The notes beneath the pieces are model-generated. The model saw nothing but the letters and a program-made list of their open reading frames with translations. It ran no database searches and had not been told where the DNA came from. From contig CM049309.1 in the NCBI GenBank assembly GCA_026874595.1, forward strand, positions 49,212,079 to 49,276,078: 64,000 nt of DNA, in the 5' to 3' direction. The translations under genes were made by a program, and so were the position numbers. The stretch's first letter is position 1; each line of letters starts with the position of its first letter. This stretch comes from Sipunculus nudus. Lineage: Eukaryota; Annelida; Sipuncula; Golfingiida; Sipunculidae. Of this stretch, positions 9,939 through 22,400 are shown one piece after another.

Positions 9939-12900
9939 TCTGTCTAAGAGGTAGTTCCATGGGTCTGGCTGGTGTTGGAAACTTATTCCATGAAGTCAGT
10001 AAAAAAGGGATTAAAAAGATAGTGGATGGAGGTGTGGGGCCAGAATCACTTTTCAAAATTGCCCAGTTCAGATGCAGCTTCACTACATTACAATTACAAC
10101 TGATAGATTGTGTGCATTGTCCAGCATGGCTGCTAGTTATTAATGTACAGTGGTTGTGATAGTGTGCTGTTAAATTAGCATTACATCTTTGGGCACATGT
10201 TGGGGCTCTTGTGTTTAAGCTGTTCATAAACAGGTTCATGGATACCTCATGGATATAAAGAAAGTTTATATTTAAATTTATATATACCTGGTAGTGATGT
10301 TTTAGAAACTTAGTCACAGAATTGATTGAATGGCAGGTCTATTTAATACATATATAGGTTGTGCCTGAGTATGTATCATGTGATCTTGTACATACATGTT
10401 CTTTTTTATTGACAGACCAAGAACAGATCAGCAACTTGTGTATTTGCAGATCTGCTTCCAGATAGGTTTATAATATGTAGAGTCACTCTTCTTTACTCTC
10501 AGGTGAATTCTTGGGAGCTGCATCTTTGTCTTGCACGGTTCTGTCCTCCAAAGTAGACGATTTTCCAACTGGGTCTCCTAGCTTGTTTTATCTCCCTATT
10601 GCTTCAGTCACATGTCTGCACATGCTGCTTTCCTTGTTGTCACAGTGGTCTGGTAAGAAATCACTTTTCACCAGATGAACTCTCTGTGCCCTGTGTGGCA
10701 TGAACGTTTTGTCTGTTGTAGATGAAGTATGCATTAACTAACCCATGTCGCCTAAAATAGAATGTTTCATTACGATGGCTGGATTGTAGCCAGAGTTGAG
10801 GGTATTTATCCTTGGCTGTGTCAGGAATTTAATTACATCTGAACAAGTCTGGTTGCATATGGAATATCTTGTTTCATTGTTCATATGTGTTTAAGTATTT
10901 CTCTTCATCTTGGCTTTCCCTGAGATGACCTTAAGAGAGTCTGGTCTTCTCAGCTCATATGGCTATTGCCATTGCTCTTCTTCCAGTCATCTTAATTTGA
11001 CCATCCACAGGTGTCAGTTCACCATTAAGCAGGGTAAATATTAGCCCATAAGAATGAACTCCTCAATTGCTTTTTTTCAGTGACTTACGCAATGTGGAGT
11101 CCATAGATTGCACCTGCAGTTAACTGTGATTATAACACTCCATACAAAACTGTGAGATTTTACATATATCCACTGATTAATGTTCAGTACATCTATGTGT
11201 ATTGTATATTTGACCACTATAAAACATAACTGTTCTGTTCTCAGCCCTATTTTGCACCAAGGAAGTTAAATTATGAACATAATAGTACACAGGCATAAAG
11301 CCTTATACAAGAATGCCACCAAATGCAAGATGTCTACCGGGGCTGTTAATGCTTCAATTCTCTCTGGACAAATACTATCAGTTGTTGATGTTACAGGTGC
11401 TTCATGCTTTCCAGAATGGTTATTTTTTATTACAGGCTTTTTGACATACAACATTATGTGAACTTTGGTTTGTTAAAACCATAGGAAATATTTTTATACA
11501 ATTTCCTTTTTAAGAGTAACAGATCGTATGGTGCTATAACCCCAGTTAGCCCTTTGGTGGGCCGGCGACGCAACAGAAATATGAAACCTGTTGCGTCGCC
11601 GTCGGCGGCTAGGCAAATATACATATAACACGTTGTGATGATGATGCAGAAGACAGGGTTTTAGCTGTGCAATTGATTGGGAATAAGTCCCAGGCCTGGA
11701 AGAGCTGACTCACCAATGTCCAAATATGTAAATTTTCCAAGTATAGGCCTCCTCATGTTTTAAGGTGAAAAAGAAGCAATGTCCATGAATTAATATATAT
11801 CTAGTCCATGGATCTGTAGCCGCTAGACGACGCAATGTTGAATCTATCTGTATGGTTTTACATTTTTTCTCAGGAGTATAACTATGTCTGGGTTACTTTT
11901 GTGATACAGACACAAACCAATGGAGCATTATGTGTATGTAAAAAAATGAAATAGTTGGAACTTTATGTTAAAAATTTTCTTTGTTTAACTCAGACTAATC
12001 CCAGTAAGAAAAACTGGGGTTGCAAGTCATGCACTCAGTGAAATATTGTACATCTGCATCATGACAGACGAAGTAATCGTAGAAGTATTGCAGACATACT
12101 GATATATGCATACCAAGCTTTGCACATATTAAGACTTTCTCCATGGTCATTCACTCTGCACATTACAGTTGTCTGGTGTGTCTGGTTCGAATGAGAAGTT
12201 AAGTGAAGTTACACAAAAGCTAGAGGCTCCTGCCCTTTCCTTGGATATATGTCCTCATAGAAGTCATCAGTTTCTTTAGACAGATTAAATCATGAGCCAA
12301 GGAAGAGTTGATTAAATTTTTTTACCTGGTTTATTCAGATCCAGATGTGCCTTTAGTGCAATCTGTTGGAATAATGATTAAAGCACTATCATTTTTACAC
12401 TAGCAAGGAGGAGTTAATTTAATTTTGGATATTATTTGCACATTTGGTTTAGAAATCAGGAACTTTTTACACAATTTGCGTCAGTATGTGCTTCATGAAT
12501 GTTTTCTGGTTCCAAGTTTTGTCAAAGCAGCTCATGCTTAAATTTAGAAGTCAGTCAAGGAGTCTGATGGCCAGTTCTTCCTGCAGGAAGCATTGTTTCG
12601 TATTGATTGCTTGTTTGACTTATATGTAGTGTATATACTACAGGTAATAAATCGTTGCTGTGTCACTCTGAACTCTTTTTCAGAGCAGCTGTGCCAGAAA
12701 TGGAGTCCCTGTGAACATCAGAAATCAACGGTTACTATTGAAAATTTTTGCTTTCTTTTGTTATCTCCTTTTTTTCACTGCAGGGTGTATTTGTTATGTT
12801 AGGTACTCTAACCATGTTTATCATAATCTGTCATCATATGTCTTCTGGTGATAGGACCATGTCCCAGATTAAAGCTATTGCCATATATTACACCAAAACA

Positions 12901-13119
12901 GAGCACTTTAAATAAGGTTGTTTTAAGACTCATGTGTAACTAGAAGTGTAGCTGAGGTTAGACCTGACATCATTAGATTCAACCCCAATTTCCGCCAGGG
13001 ACACAGCACTTATCAGTCTTTGCCCAGAACTTGTGGATGGCATTATGTGCTGCTAAATTCCTTACCATACATCCGCCAGGTGGTGAAATGTACTACATTT
13101 TACCTTTGGGAATAACTAG
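9939..13119. other. Mostly unique non-coding sequence
   Basis: No exon is supportable. Around 10650-10800 the minus strand reads a few protein-like words (HGLVNAYFIYNR) between stops. These faintly recall a piggyBac-type transposase C-terminus but are too short to call. A GC-richer patch at ~11550-11610 (GCCGGCGACGCAACAG..) contains an imperfect inverted GTTGCGTCGCC/GGCGACGCAAC pair. Confidence 0.45.
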
Positions 13120-13445
13120 GATATATATAATCAAAATTCAATTGTGTACCAGAAATTAGATCAGAATCTTGTAAAATTTTAAGTTATTAGCATATAAATA
13201 TAAATCAGTACCTTAAATTTTACTCAGCTTTGACAATGGCACATTAGGAAACACATTACAGATCACAAAATATTATTTGCAACAATATCTTCCTCATCAA
13301 GACAAACCAATCTTATCATTCAGCTACAAACTATAATGTTACCTCTAACTCTTCCTCTCAGACTTAATGGGTTTGTTATTATTTTAGATTTTTACCTTAA
13401 ATGTCAACTCAGCTGAGCACAGTGACCCATGGGTCCCTTGTTTTT
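13120..13445 (+). repeat. AGCTCA-leader family, 3' end fragment
   Basis: ATCAAAATTCAATTGTGTACC, then GTACCTTAAATTTTRCYCA, then CAGCTGAGCACAGTGACCC followed by ATGGGTCCCTTGTTTTT reproduces the right half of the family seen at 5635-7902. The 5' leader is missing. Confidence 0.7.
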
Positions 13446-15221
13446 ATTTTTTTTTTTTAGGGTTAGGATAACACACAAGGATTAAAAATTGATGGAATTT
13501 TGGAGGAAATCTGGATCACCTTTAGTATTTTTTGTGCAAAGGCTTCCTTTCCATTGTCACATATGCTCTTTCTTTTGTCCCTGTTGAGGCTCAGAGCCAT
13601 TGTTATATATAGAGCTAACCAGTGAATAAAGTTACTGAAATATGACAGACATTCCTGTGTTGCTGTGTAGTTGAAATGGAACCCTGGCGGAGGTTAGTGG
13701 TCTCAGACCACTTTCTTGTTATTTATTGTAACAGCAAAAGCATTAATGTCTTTAAATGTAACTAAGGTGGTTACTCTATGACTGTGAGGGTAAATATTTA
13801 CCCTTGTGAAAATATTCCGGTGATCAAAGGAATATTTTTTTAATGCACGTCATATCTGTCTGTTATATTGAGGGTGCATGAGTTCAGCCGCAGCATATAA
13901 TATGGGTACATACATACAGTTCTGTCTGCTCAAAGTGGCTGAGAAGCTGATCAGCTGTAAAACAGCAAGGACGTCAACAAAAATAGCCAGCCCATGCTGT
14001 AACAGCATCTGTACATGCTGAACAAGCTTGTCACAAGCAGATTATATGTCTGTGTGTGCAGCAGCACAAAATGTGTGACTGATGGGTGTATGTTACCAGG
14101 AGACGCATCTCGTGATGTGATGGATGCTGTATATAGTCTTGTGATCGGGCTCCAGGGACTATCATAAGCAAGATGATCTCAAATGGTAGGTTACTGCTGA
14201 TGTGTTTTATGACTACCAAGAGCTGGGTGCCACATCATTCTCATCTTTCTAATAATTCTTCTAAAATGATGCCGACTTCATGTTAACAAGCCATCAGTGG
14301 TTGTGCTCTGGCTGTTCTGATGCAAAATATGACCCATATATACGTTATGTTTCTCTGAGGTACCATAAATATGCCCAGATTGATGCATTTGCAGTCTGGG
14401 GAGACTGTTATTCCAGTAAATTTACATTCCATCTTGCATAACAGTCAGAAGATGGGCATTTTATGCTCAGGGAAGTGTTTCCCAATTAGTCTGTAATCCA
14501 TGGCTGCATCCGGGGGAACATAAATTTCCAATACACCATGGTCAGTTCCTATCTTTGTTAAATATTCCTCCACTCGTGGTATTGATTATAGGTCTGTGCT
14601 AACCTCTGCCACATTATGACAAGGGATATGGGTAATTGGTATGGAAAATGCTATTTTCATTGAATGAAATCATCAGGTTAAGTTATAACATTCATGGAGT
14701 TTTTCCATTCAAGTTTAGTGGATGATCTGATAGCTATTGATAATTACGATAAGGAATGTTTTTTACTTAAATATTTATCTGTATTAACATTCACTGAATC
14801 AACTTTTTTATGATTATTCAACACCCTGTTGTGGCTAGGTTGATTAAAATGATAAAAGTATATAAAATTTCCCCAGATTATGTCATTTATATGTTAAACC
14901 TGTTTGAAAGGTTACCATGGCAGGACCATCTTAATAAAACTGGCATGTCCCAGGGATGCATTAAGTGTCACTTTCTACTGAAATGAGTTTATCTTCAGTA
15001 GTAAACAGGAAGCATGATCATGTGGATCTTAATAGAACTCAGCCTCCTGGTAATTAAAGGCCTGCATTAGGCTGTCAGGTGCACACAGGATACAGTTTTA
15101 ACTTCCAGACATGAAATACAAGATTATATATATATATATCAAATTTAAATGATGCTTTGTAAAATTTTTCCTGATTACATGTATTTTTAATTAAATCACT
15201 TCATGCCATGGTATTTTAATA
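13446..15221. other. Non-coding stretch
   Basis: No gene seen. CCTGGCGGAGGTTAGTGGTCTC (~13682-13703) resembles the 3' end phrase of the 30599-30839 repeat, probably a short remnant. A TA microsatellite lies near 15126-15140. Confidence 0.4.
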
Positions 15222-15886
15222 TGCCCATCTTATGATGGGGAGTATTATAATGGTATACCAACCATCCATCTGTCCGTTAACTTTTAGTGTTGCCGCAATA
15301 ACTTACCAGGGCTTTGATGGATTTTCGCCAAACTCATCATAAGTACTTACCAACAGATTATCTCGCCCAAGTTCGATTATGGGCAATGTCCACGCGTATT
15401 TAATAAGGTTATGGGTCACTCAACTACTTTGTGGTGTCACCGCAATAATTTAAGAAGAATATGAAGGATTTTGATTAAACTCATCAGAAATGTTAATAAA
15501 TAAAACATCTCACCCAAGTTCGATTTCCAGCAAAATCCATGCGTATTTAAAGAGGTCACAGCACTTTGGAGGGACCTTGGTGAATTACAAAACTATGGAT
15601 TTACATAAAAATCATGATTCATATTTACCAATAGACTTTCCCACCTGATTAACATTCTCAAAAAAATTCATGAAAATTTAATGAGGTCAGAGGTCACTGC
15701 ACTTTGGAAGTACTTTTGTGCCTTACAGATATCTTATGGATTTACATGAAACTCATTATACATATTTACCAATAATTTATCACCTGAATTACATTCTCAT
15801 AAAAATTCATGCATACTTAATGAGGTCAGAGGTCACCAGATACACGACAGGGCATATTATGCACCTTTGTGGTGCTCTTGTTTAGG
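15222..15886 (+). repeat. Dispersed repeat with degenerate ~120-bp internal repeats and CTCTTGTTT end
   Basis: Opens with GCCCATCTTATGATGGGGAG (a CCCATC-TTAT-GATGGG hairpin) and ATCCATCTGTCCGTTAAC. Its body restates 'ACTCATCATAAGTACTTACCAACAGATTATCTC' in drifting form four times (15325, 15480, 15610, 15750). It closes with GGGCATATTATGCACC and GTGGTGCTCTTGTTTAGG. It has no coding capacity. The plan is like that of the other leader-hairpin families here. Confidence 0.65.
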
Positions 15887-16356
15887 GGTAGGAATTTTTT
15901 TTGTAAAATCAAGTTGGATGATTTAAAGAAAAAAAACCAGCGGTTGATTATTATTTATTTTATGTACCTTCTGTATATCCCTGATTTCTTTTGTATGGAT
16001 TTATTAAACCTGTAAAATACAGAGTATAGGTTTAGTCTGACTTTTACATCATCCTGAAAGGTCAAGGTAATAGTGAGGTTGTTGACATTTGTTTGCTGTA
16101 CAGTTCTGTATAAGTTTTGTTCATCTTTGTGTTCCGTCTTTCTCATGCCTCTGACACAAAAATATTTTTTTCTGGATATTATTCATGATTTCTTTGCATG
16201 TGGATGCCTAATTGTTTGTGATCAGTTGTGCATAAATGCAGCCAATAATTGATTATGACAGAGAATGACCAATCATCGCATGATACAATTGATTATTCAC
16301 CACATTACCAGTATTTTTATATTTTATAATTATCTTACATTTTACCATTATTTCAG
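15887..16356. other. Intronic/5' flanking sequence before the first coding exon
   Basis: Must include the 3' end of an intron, because an acceptor closes it at 16356. There is a polypyrimidine-leaning tract just before the AG. Nothing else was recognised. Confidence 0.5.
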
Positions 16357-16441
16357 AGAATATAATGGGAGACCTCCAGGCAGCACTGGAGTTCCAGGTG
16401 GAACTTGGAAAATTTTACAATGTGGATTTATTCCAAAGAGG
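16357..16441 (+). CDS. FAM135: FAM135 exon with start codon (5'UTR 8 nt + residues 1-25)
   Basis: A good acceptor (tttaccattatttcag) ends at 16356. After 8 non-coding bases, ATG at 16365 opens MGDLQAALEFQVELGKFYNV. The coding part is 77 nt and ends with two bases of codon 26 at a strong GTAAGT donor (16442). Vertebrate FAM135A also starts a few residues before the conserved VEF.VEL.KFYNVDLFQRG block, so this start is well placed. The acceptor directly before the ATG means that the rest of the 5'UTR is on a separate upstream exon. I could not identify that exon in 1-16356. Confidence 0.9.
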
Positions 16442-19400
16442 GTAAGTACAGTTTTATATAAAGTAAATATAGCACAAATGGCATTAGGACCGTGGAGTGC
16501 TTTATCTGCAATCATGTCCGGAAAGTTGCTCAGGTAATTTTAATTAGCTTAATGATACTGATAGTTGTGTCATCTTGACCACAGATTTTCCCATGGATGG
16601 GAATTTTCTTCCATTCTTTTCAGTGAGCATTGATTCTTCCGCATCCAGGGACTGTGGTTTTAGAAAATCCAAACCCTTTTTAGATGTAAACTGTTAGCTT
16701 TTCAGTTCTTACAACTGGTTCAGCCATCATGTTAATGGGAGTGGTCCATACCTTTGGAGGGTATGGTTCTGGAAGTTCATTAAAGAGGCCTATTCTGATG
16801 TCTGACGGCTGAAAGAAAGATAATCTCTTGAATCTTTTATAACAGTGAGCCAAAAAAAAAAACTGATCCCACTTAGCACTTTCTGTCCATTTTGTTTCTA
16901 TCCATGGGTTTAAAAATGTGGGGGGATCCTCCAAAAAAGCCACCTACTGAAAATCAGACAAGTTTGCAAATGACAGAACGTGGTATAGCTTCATGTGCCC
17001 ACACAAAAAATAACTAGTAACCGTTCAGCTTCTGCACACATGCAGTCAACCTTCTCCAGTCACATGGATATTTGTTTGTCAACATGGACACGTGTACTGT
17101 GTTTACTAATGACTTGTTGATAAAAAAGCTCATACACCCTTCACAGTTATGTAAAGAGAAATTTTCTAGCAGGTTTTACTTTAGAGTTTATCAGGGCTGG
17201 GGTAATTGAAAATGTAATTGTAATTGAATGTAATTAATTACATGAACTCATGTAATTGAGAGTAATTTGTAATTTAACATATTTCAAATTACAAGTAATT
17301 GTAATTGTTATTAACTCAGTTTATAAATAGGTATCCAGAGTGAGTAAGAAATTGTATAATTTGGCGATTTGGTCACGGTCCAAAAAATAGCATTATTCCA
17401 CTCTAAACTTTTGTCAAATGTTGAAATTATATTTTCACATAAATTTTACAAGTAGGTTGAGTAGATAGTTGGCTTTAAGTGCATCTGAGGACCATTGGTC
17501 TTACACTTCTTGGACAATGGATCTTGGACCATGGCTTGTATAATCAGGAGGATCATGTCATGTGTAGAATTATCTTTTTTTTTAATCATAAAAGAAAATA
17601 TAAAGACATAATATTACAATTCAACCATGCTTATACAACATGTGAACACTGGGGCTTAATTAATTTCTATCAGGGAACTTTGCACATGGTGATCAATAGC
17701 AGTTTTAATCAGTGGTAGGTATGTGGCACATTTTTAAAGCTCATAATAGGACACATAACAACTATTTTCTGGTACATACTGTCTGTTGTTTAAGCAGTTG
17801 AAATATACTGTTATTATGAAAATGCGGGCTCATAAATCAGCATGTCCAGTTCAGATCTGGCAGCACTAGGCTGATGCATCAGTAGCTTCATAAGGGCAGA
17901 AGCCATTAAGATTAAAAGCCCTTCAGTATAATTGGTCACAGAGGGTGTATTTAATATCATTATTGCTCACCATTAAGCTGATTATGTCTGATTATCAGAA
18001 CCATAATGAGATGTGGCAGTTGTATTAGCTTGCTTCAGAATGTCATCTGGGACATACAGATGATACAGCCTCTGTTGATTTGGGACACAGTTTATCACAA
18101 GGCTGAACTGTACTTCCAAGTTCTGGTTTCTGTATAAGAACCTAAAGGGGTATATTAATAAAGTGTAACTTGGGTGTAAATTTCATATTTCACTAAGAGG
18201 TTTTCCTCAAAATTTATCCTATAATAAAAGAGATATGTTTAAATTTAATAGCTCAAAAATGGGAAGGATTTTTAATGTAAGAAATAAGCCTCATGGCAGG
18301 TATTGTCTTACTTTTATGATCCTGATGTAAAATATCAGGATTTGCTGTGCTCATGCCAGTTTTGAGGATGACATTTCCAACTCACCATAATTTTCACAAA
18401 CTATGCAAAACTATTCTAAAACGCCATTCCTTCCGTCCTTTACAAGATAAAACTCTGTATAGTTCTCTGACAAAAAAAGTAAAGATTAATGTTACATCAT
18501 TGCTTGCATCATATATTAGTCTGGGTCGCCTGATTAGAGATTTTGCAATATCAGCACCCCTGATCAAGGGCACTAGGAGAGACAGGTTAAGTCGTCAGTG
18601 GTGCAGTAACATGGCTTTAATGTATGTCTGTTGTTAAGTCTAACTTCATCCCCAGAGGCAGCACAGGAAACAGGACTAGATCAGCTGGCTACAGCAGAAC
18701 GAGATGGAGCCGGAAAGCCTGTGCTCATCATCTTTTACATTGTGTACATATATTGATTCTTGTCAGGTCATCCTCATTTAAGTGGCTGCTCAAGACTCAT
18801 TTCCGTTTCCCATGTTTTAATAAAGTGCTAATTAATTAGTGTCTTTCCCAGTGAGCATTCGTTTCCATGTCCGTGTCCACTTTCGTGTCTGTGTCATCAT
18901 TTTAAAATTTAAAGCTTATTTTTCAGACACACTGCTAATACCAACATTGAATCATATTCCAATATTAAACTTTAAACTTTATTTATTTTACATGGATTAT
19001 ACAACTAGTTATAAAACTAATACGAGGCATTCTCCATGGATTGGTTGGTGGTGTTCAGTTCTCCGTAGAGGTGGATGAAACCAGAGAGCCCGGGAAAAAT
19101 CACCAACCACTAAAACCATGGCAACTCTGGGGATCGAACCCTGGTTGCCAGCTGAGTGAGCCCAGCATTTTACTACTCAAGTCTCTCCTATTACAGTCGT
19201 CCCAAAATTTTTCCTGGTATTGTGACCTTGACGTTTGCTATCAAGGTCAGGTCACTTAGGTCTTTGGGCCTTGTGTTCTTGTAAGTGCAATAACACGCGC
19301 AGGTTTGATCAATTTTAATTTAATCATTCCAGGAAGCAGAGACATATGATTCTCTCAAATTGATTATCTTTTAGATGACCTTGACTTTAATTTGTGAAGT

Positions 19401-22400
19401 TAATTAGCACTTCTATTTCAACCACTGCCTTGATTGATTTCATTGAAATCCCATCTCAGGTGTGTCTGATTATTCAGGTCAGTTGTTCTTACATATAAGT
19501 GTATATGGAGTCTTTATCATTATGTTTATCAGGTACCACTTTAATGTTACCTTCACATTAGGTCTCAGTTTCATGTTATAGTGAATGTTAGCCATTACTT
19601 GCTCTCACAATTGCATGTGAACTTTCCCTTAGATTTGCACTCCATGTGCACTTTTACCTCCAATTGCCTGCTGTCTTATGTCTGCAAATGATCAGGTCTT
19701 TATATATCTTCATAGATGGCATTCCTTGACTCATATGAAAGTCACATTTTACTGGTCTGCTGTGATTTTATTTAATGCAAGCAAGATCAAATAACATGTC
19801 ATGAACATGTCTGCTTGTTAATAGTTTACATTTAAATATGTTGCTTACCTTCATTAAAATTGCATTGTCACTGATTTAAAAAAAAAATATGTAACAGACA
19901 CAAGTACCTTTGGTCAAACGCTTGTTAGCTTTATATATCTTTATGCAGTTTACAGATTTAAGGAGTGTTGGGGAGGGCTTGAACTATGGGAACTAGATTC
20001 AGTGCATAAACTGCCATGCAGAGTGCAGTCTTAGTTGCAGGAAATGTTAAGATATCCAGGAAATGTGAGGGTTGTCATGGGAGGATCACAATGTGCCAGT
20101 AATATGAGTATTGATCCATACTGCTGCAGGCCTTTGTACACTTAGGTGTGGTCAGTTTGTCCCCTACTGGTCAACTGGTCAGCCAAGATAGAGATCCGGT
20201 CAGCACCAAAGAAGTAATCATTCCACAGTGATGAGCCTAATCAAACATGGTCCTGTCGGGCAGCTGTTCTTGCTCTCATTGTACAAAGGGTTTGATTGAT
20301 CTTACCCAGCAACTGTAGTTATATGAGGGGGTCATGCATGTGTAGCCAGGGTGTGTCCGTGTATTGATAATTTGTGGTTTCATGTAACCAGTTTTGTTTG
20401 CAATGTATATAATGAAATCAGGTTTATTATGCTGGTTATTTTGAAATCTGTTCTGCAAAACAGTACTACAAATGTTTGGTCATGATCTTTTGTTTATTTG
20501 GGAACTGGTTTACTACATTCAATTATTCAAAGAAGATGTCAAAACTTTAATGTTATACCTCAAGACCATAGCTCGATCATGATGGAAATTCTCAAATGAA
20601 GTTAATGTCAAGAGAAAAATCCACTATTTTGTAGAACCCAGTAAATATGAGATGGTGAACATTTCCCAGTAGGCTGATTTGAGAAGTTATTCCCCCTGAC
20701 ATTTCTGTTGTCATTTCTGTTATATATATATATATATATATCTCATACAGTACAGGTTGACAGGAACTGTGTATAAACCACCTGTCTGATATAAAACACC
20801 TGCGTTATGTATCATTTTTATACCACAAAATCTCTCTGTGATCTCAAGGATACCAGTCTGAGGTGATGACTTGAAGTAAATGTTGATCCTGAACCTAACA
20901 TGTGCATGTACTGGCGTTCAGGTGTGAGGAATGCTGGGTGTAGTGTATTGAGATGCTGCAGCATCAGTAATGTAGTGATGTAAACCAGCAGTCAGTGATG
21001 TAGAAACCACTTGGCTACTGCATCAGCCTGCGTACTTGGCCTGTCTCTAACCTCCATATCCACATCCACATACTTAACATATATTTTTCATATCTGTCAT
21101 ATATGCAAGTACATTGACCCCATACAGTTTTGTCTTTATGACTGTCTCATCTATTATTGCTAATCTTAGATAAAACAGGTTAAAAAGAAAAAGGTGTCAC
21201 AATATATTTTCACTGTACTTTGCCATAAATTGACTTTCAATTTCTTCTAGTGGGTGTCAGTGAACTTGTGTTGACACAAATCATGAATCTTGACTTGGGA
21301 CTTCTGGTGCAGTCCAAGTCTTGGGATGGTCTATTCATAGAAAGACCTCAAACCATTTCAATATTGTGGTCTTTTTTAAGACTACTGTGACCTTTTCCTT
21401 AAATTGGAATGTGCACAGTTTTAAAACTAACTGCCATAATCAGGACCAGTATTATGCCTGTTCTCTCACACTATCAGTTCAGTTTTGCTTTTCCAAGCAA
21501 AACCATCCCAGTACACAGTCTCAGTACCTCACATATGGCTGTTTAATACCTTGTCATGCCTGGCTCTGCATGGTAATTGTCAGACACTGTCCACATGTGT
21601 CTGTTTACCACATAACAATTCTGCATGACCGGAGGTCCATTTGTGAGGCGCCACACGGGGGGGGGGGGGGGGGGGGGGATTAGTTTTACATTTTGGGGGC
21701 CTAGTCAGTCAGGGCTTCTTATGATTGACATGTGTTGTTACGGGCAATACAATGTTTATGTTAACACTGTGATTGTGCCCATTTCACTGTTTTAAACACA
21801 CATTTACATGACTGAGCAAACAGTTTCAGGGCAATATTTTGGCAAGTACAAATTTATTTTAAAGGTAAAAAGCTATTTTATCGTGTTAATTCAACATGCT
21901 TTATAGGTGATTTGGCCCCTTTATACTTGAATACTTCATTAACACTGCCTTCTGGCTTGTAATTGATAGAGAACAAATTAACAGAAGTAATCACCTTGGA
22001 AAAACAGGACTTTGAGCATCCTTTAATTTATTGTGAAAGTGTCCTGGAAAATCACTATACAATTAGTTCAAATTCATCCATTCAAAAATATTTGTATGAT
22101 GTAGAATGGATATATCATCTGATGTATTGCCATTCTTTCAAATTTTCAGTCATGCATTTTTATAAACTTACCCAAACCTTTTGTTCTAAACCTGATTGTT
22201 GCTAAATAAGCGTCATCCTGTATTCAATCATGTCTCTTTCGTCACAGTTGTTTAAGAAGAACTACCAGCCAAAATGATTAATTATTGCCTTAAATTGGTG
22301 CATTTACATCTTTTTAGCGAACCTGTGAGCTTATGCGATGGTGTGGCATCATCCGTCATATGTACGTTAACCCATACTATTTTGAAAACGGCAAGAGTTA

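Noticed and set aside
9718-10317. 199-codon minus-strand frame at the right edge of the tandem duplication
   Set aside because: About half of it lies in the duplicated repeat, the equivalent frame in the other copy is not kept, and no family is recognised.
10650-11460. Faint piggyBac-like words on the minus strand (LVNAYFIYNR) and a frame at 11266-11454
   Set aside because: Too few residues between stops to separate from chance. No catalytic aspartates or cysteine-rich end could be placed.
18347-18839. Overlapping plus-strand frames with GNRTRSAGYSRTRW
   Set aside because: Looks like chance translation of repeat or tRNA-SINE-adjacent DNA; no family match and no splice support.
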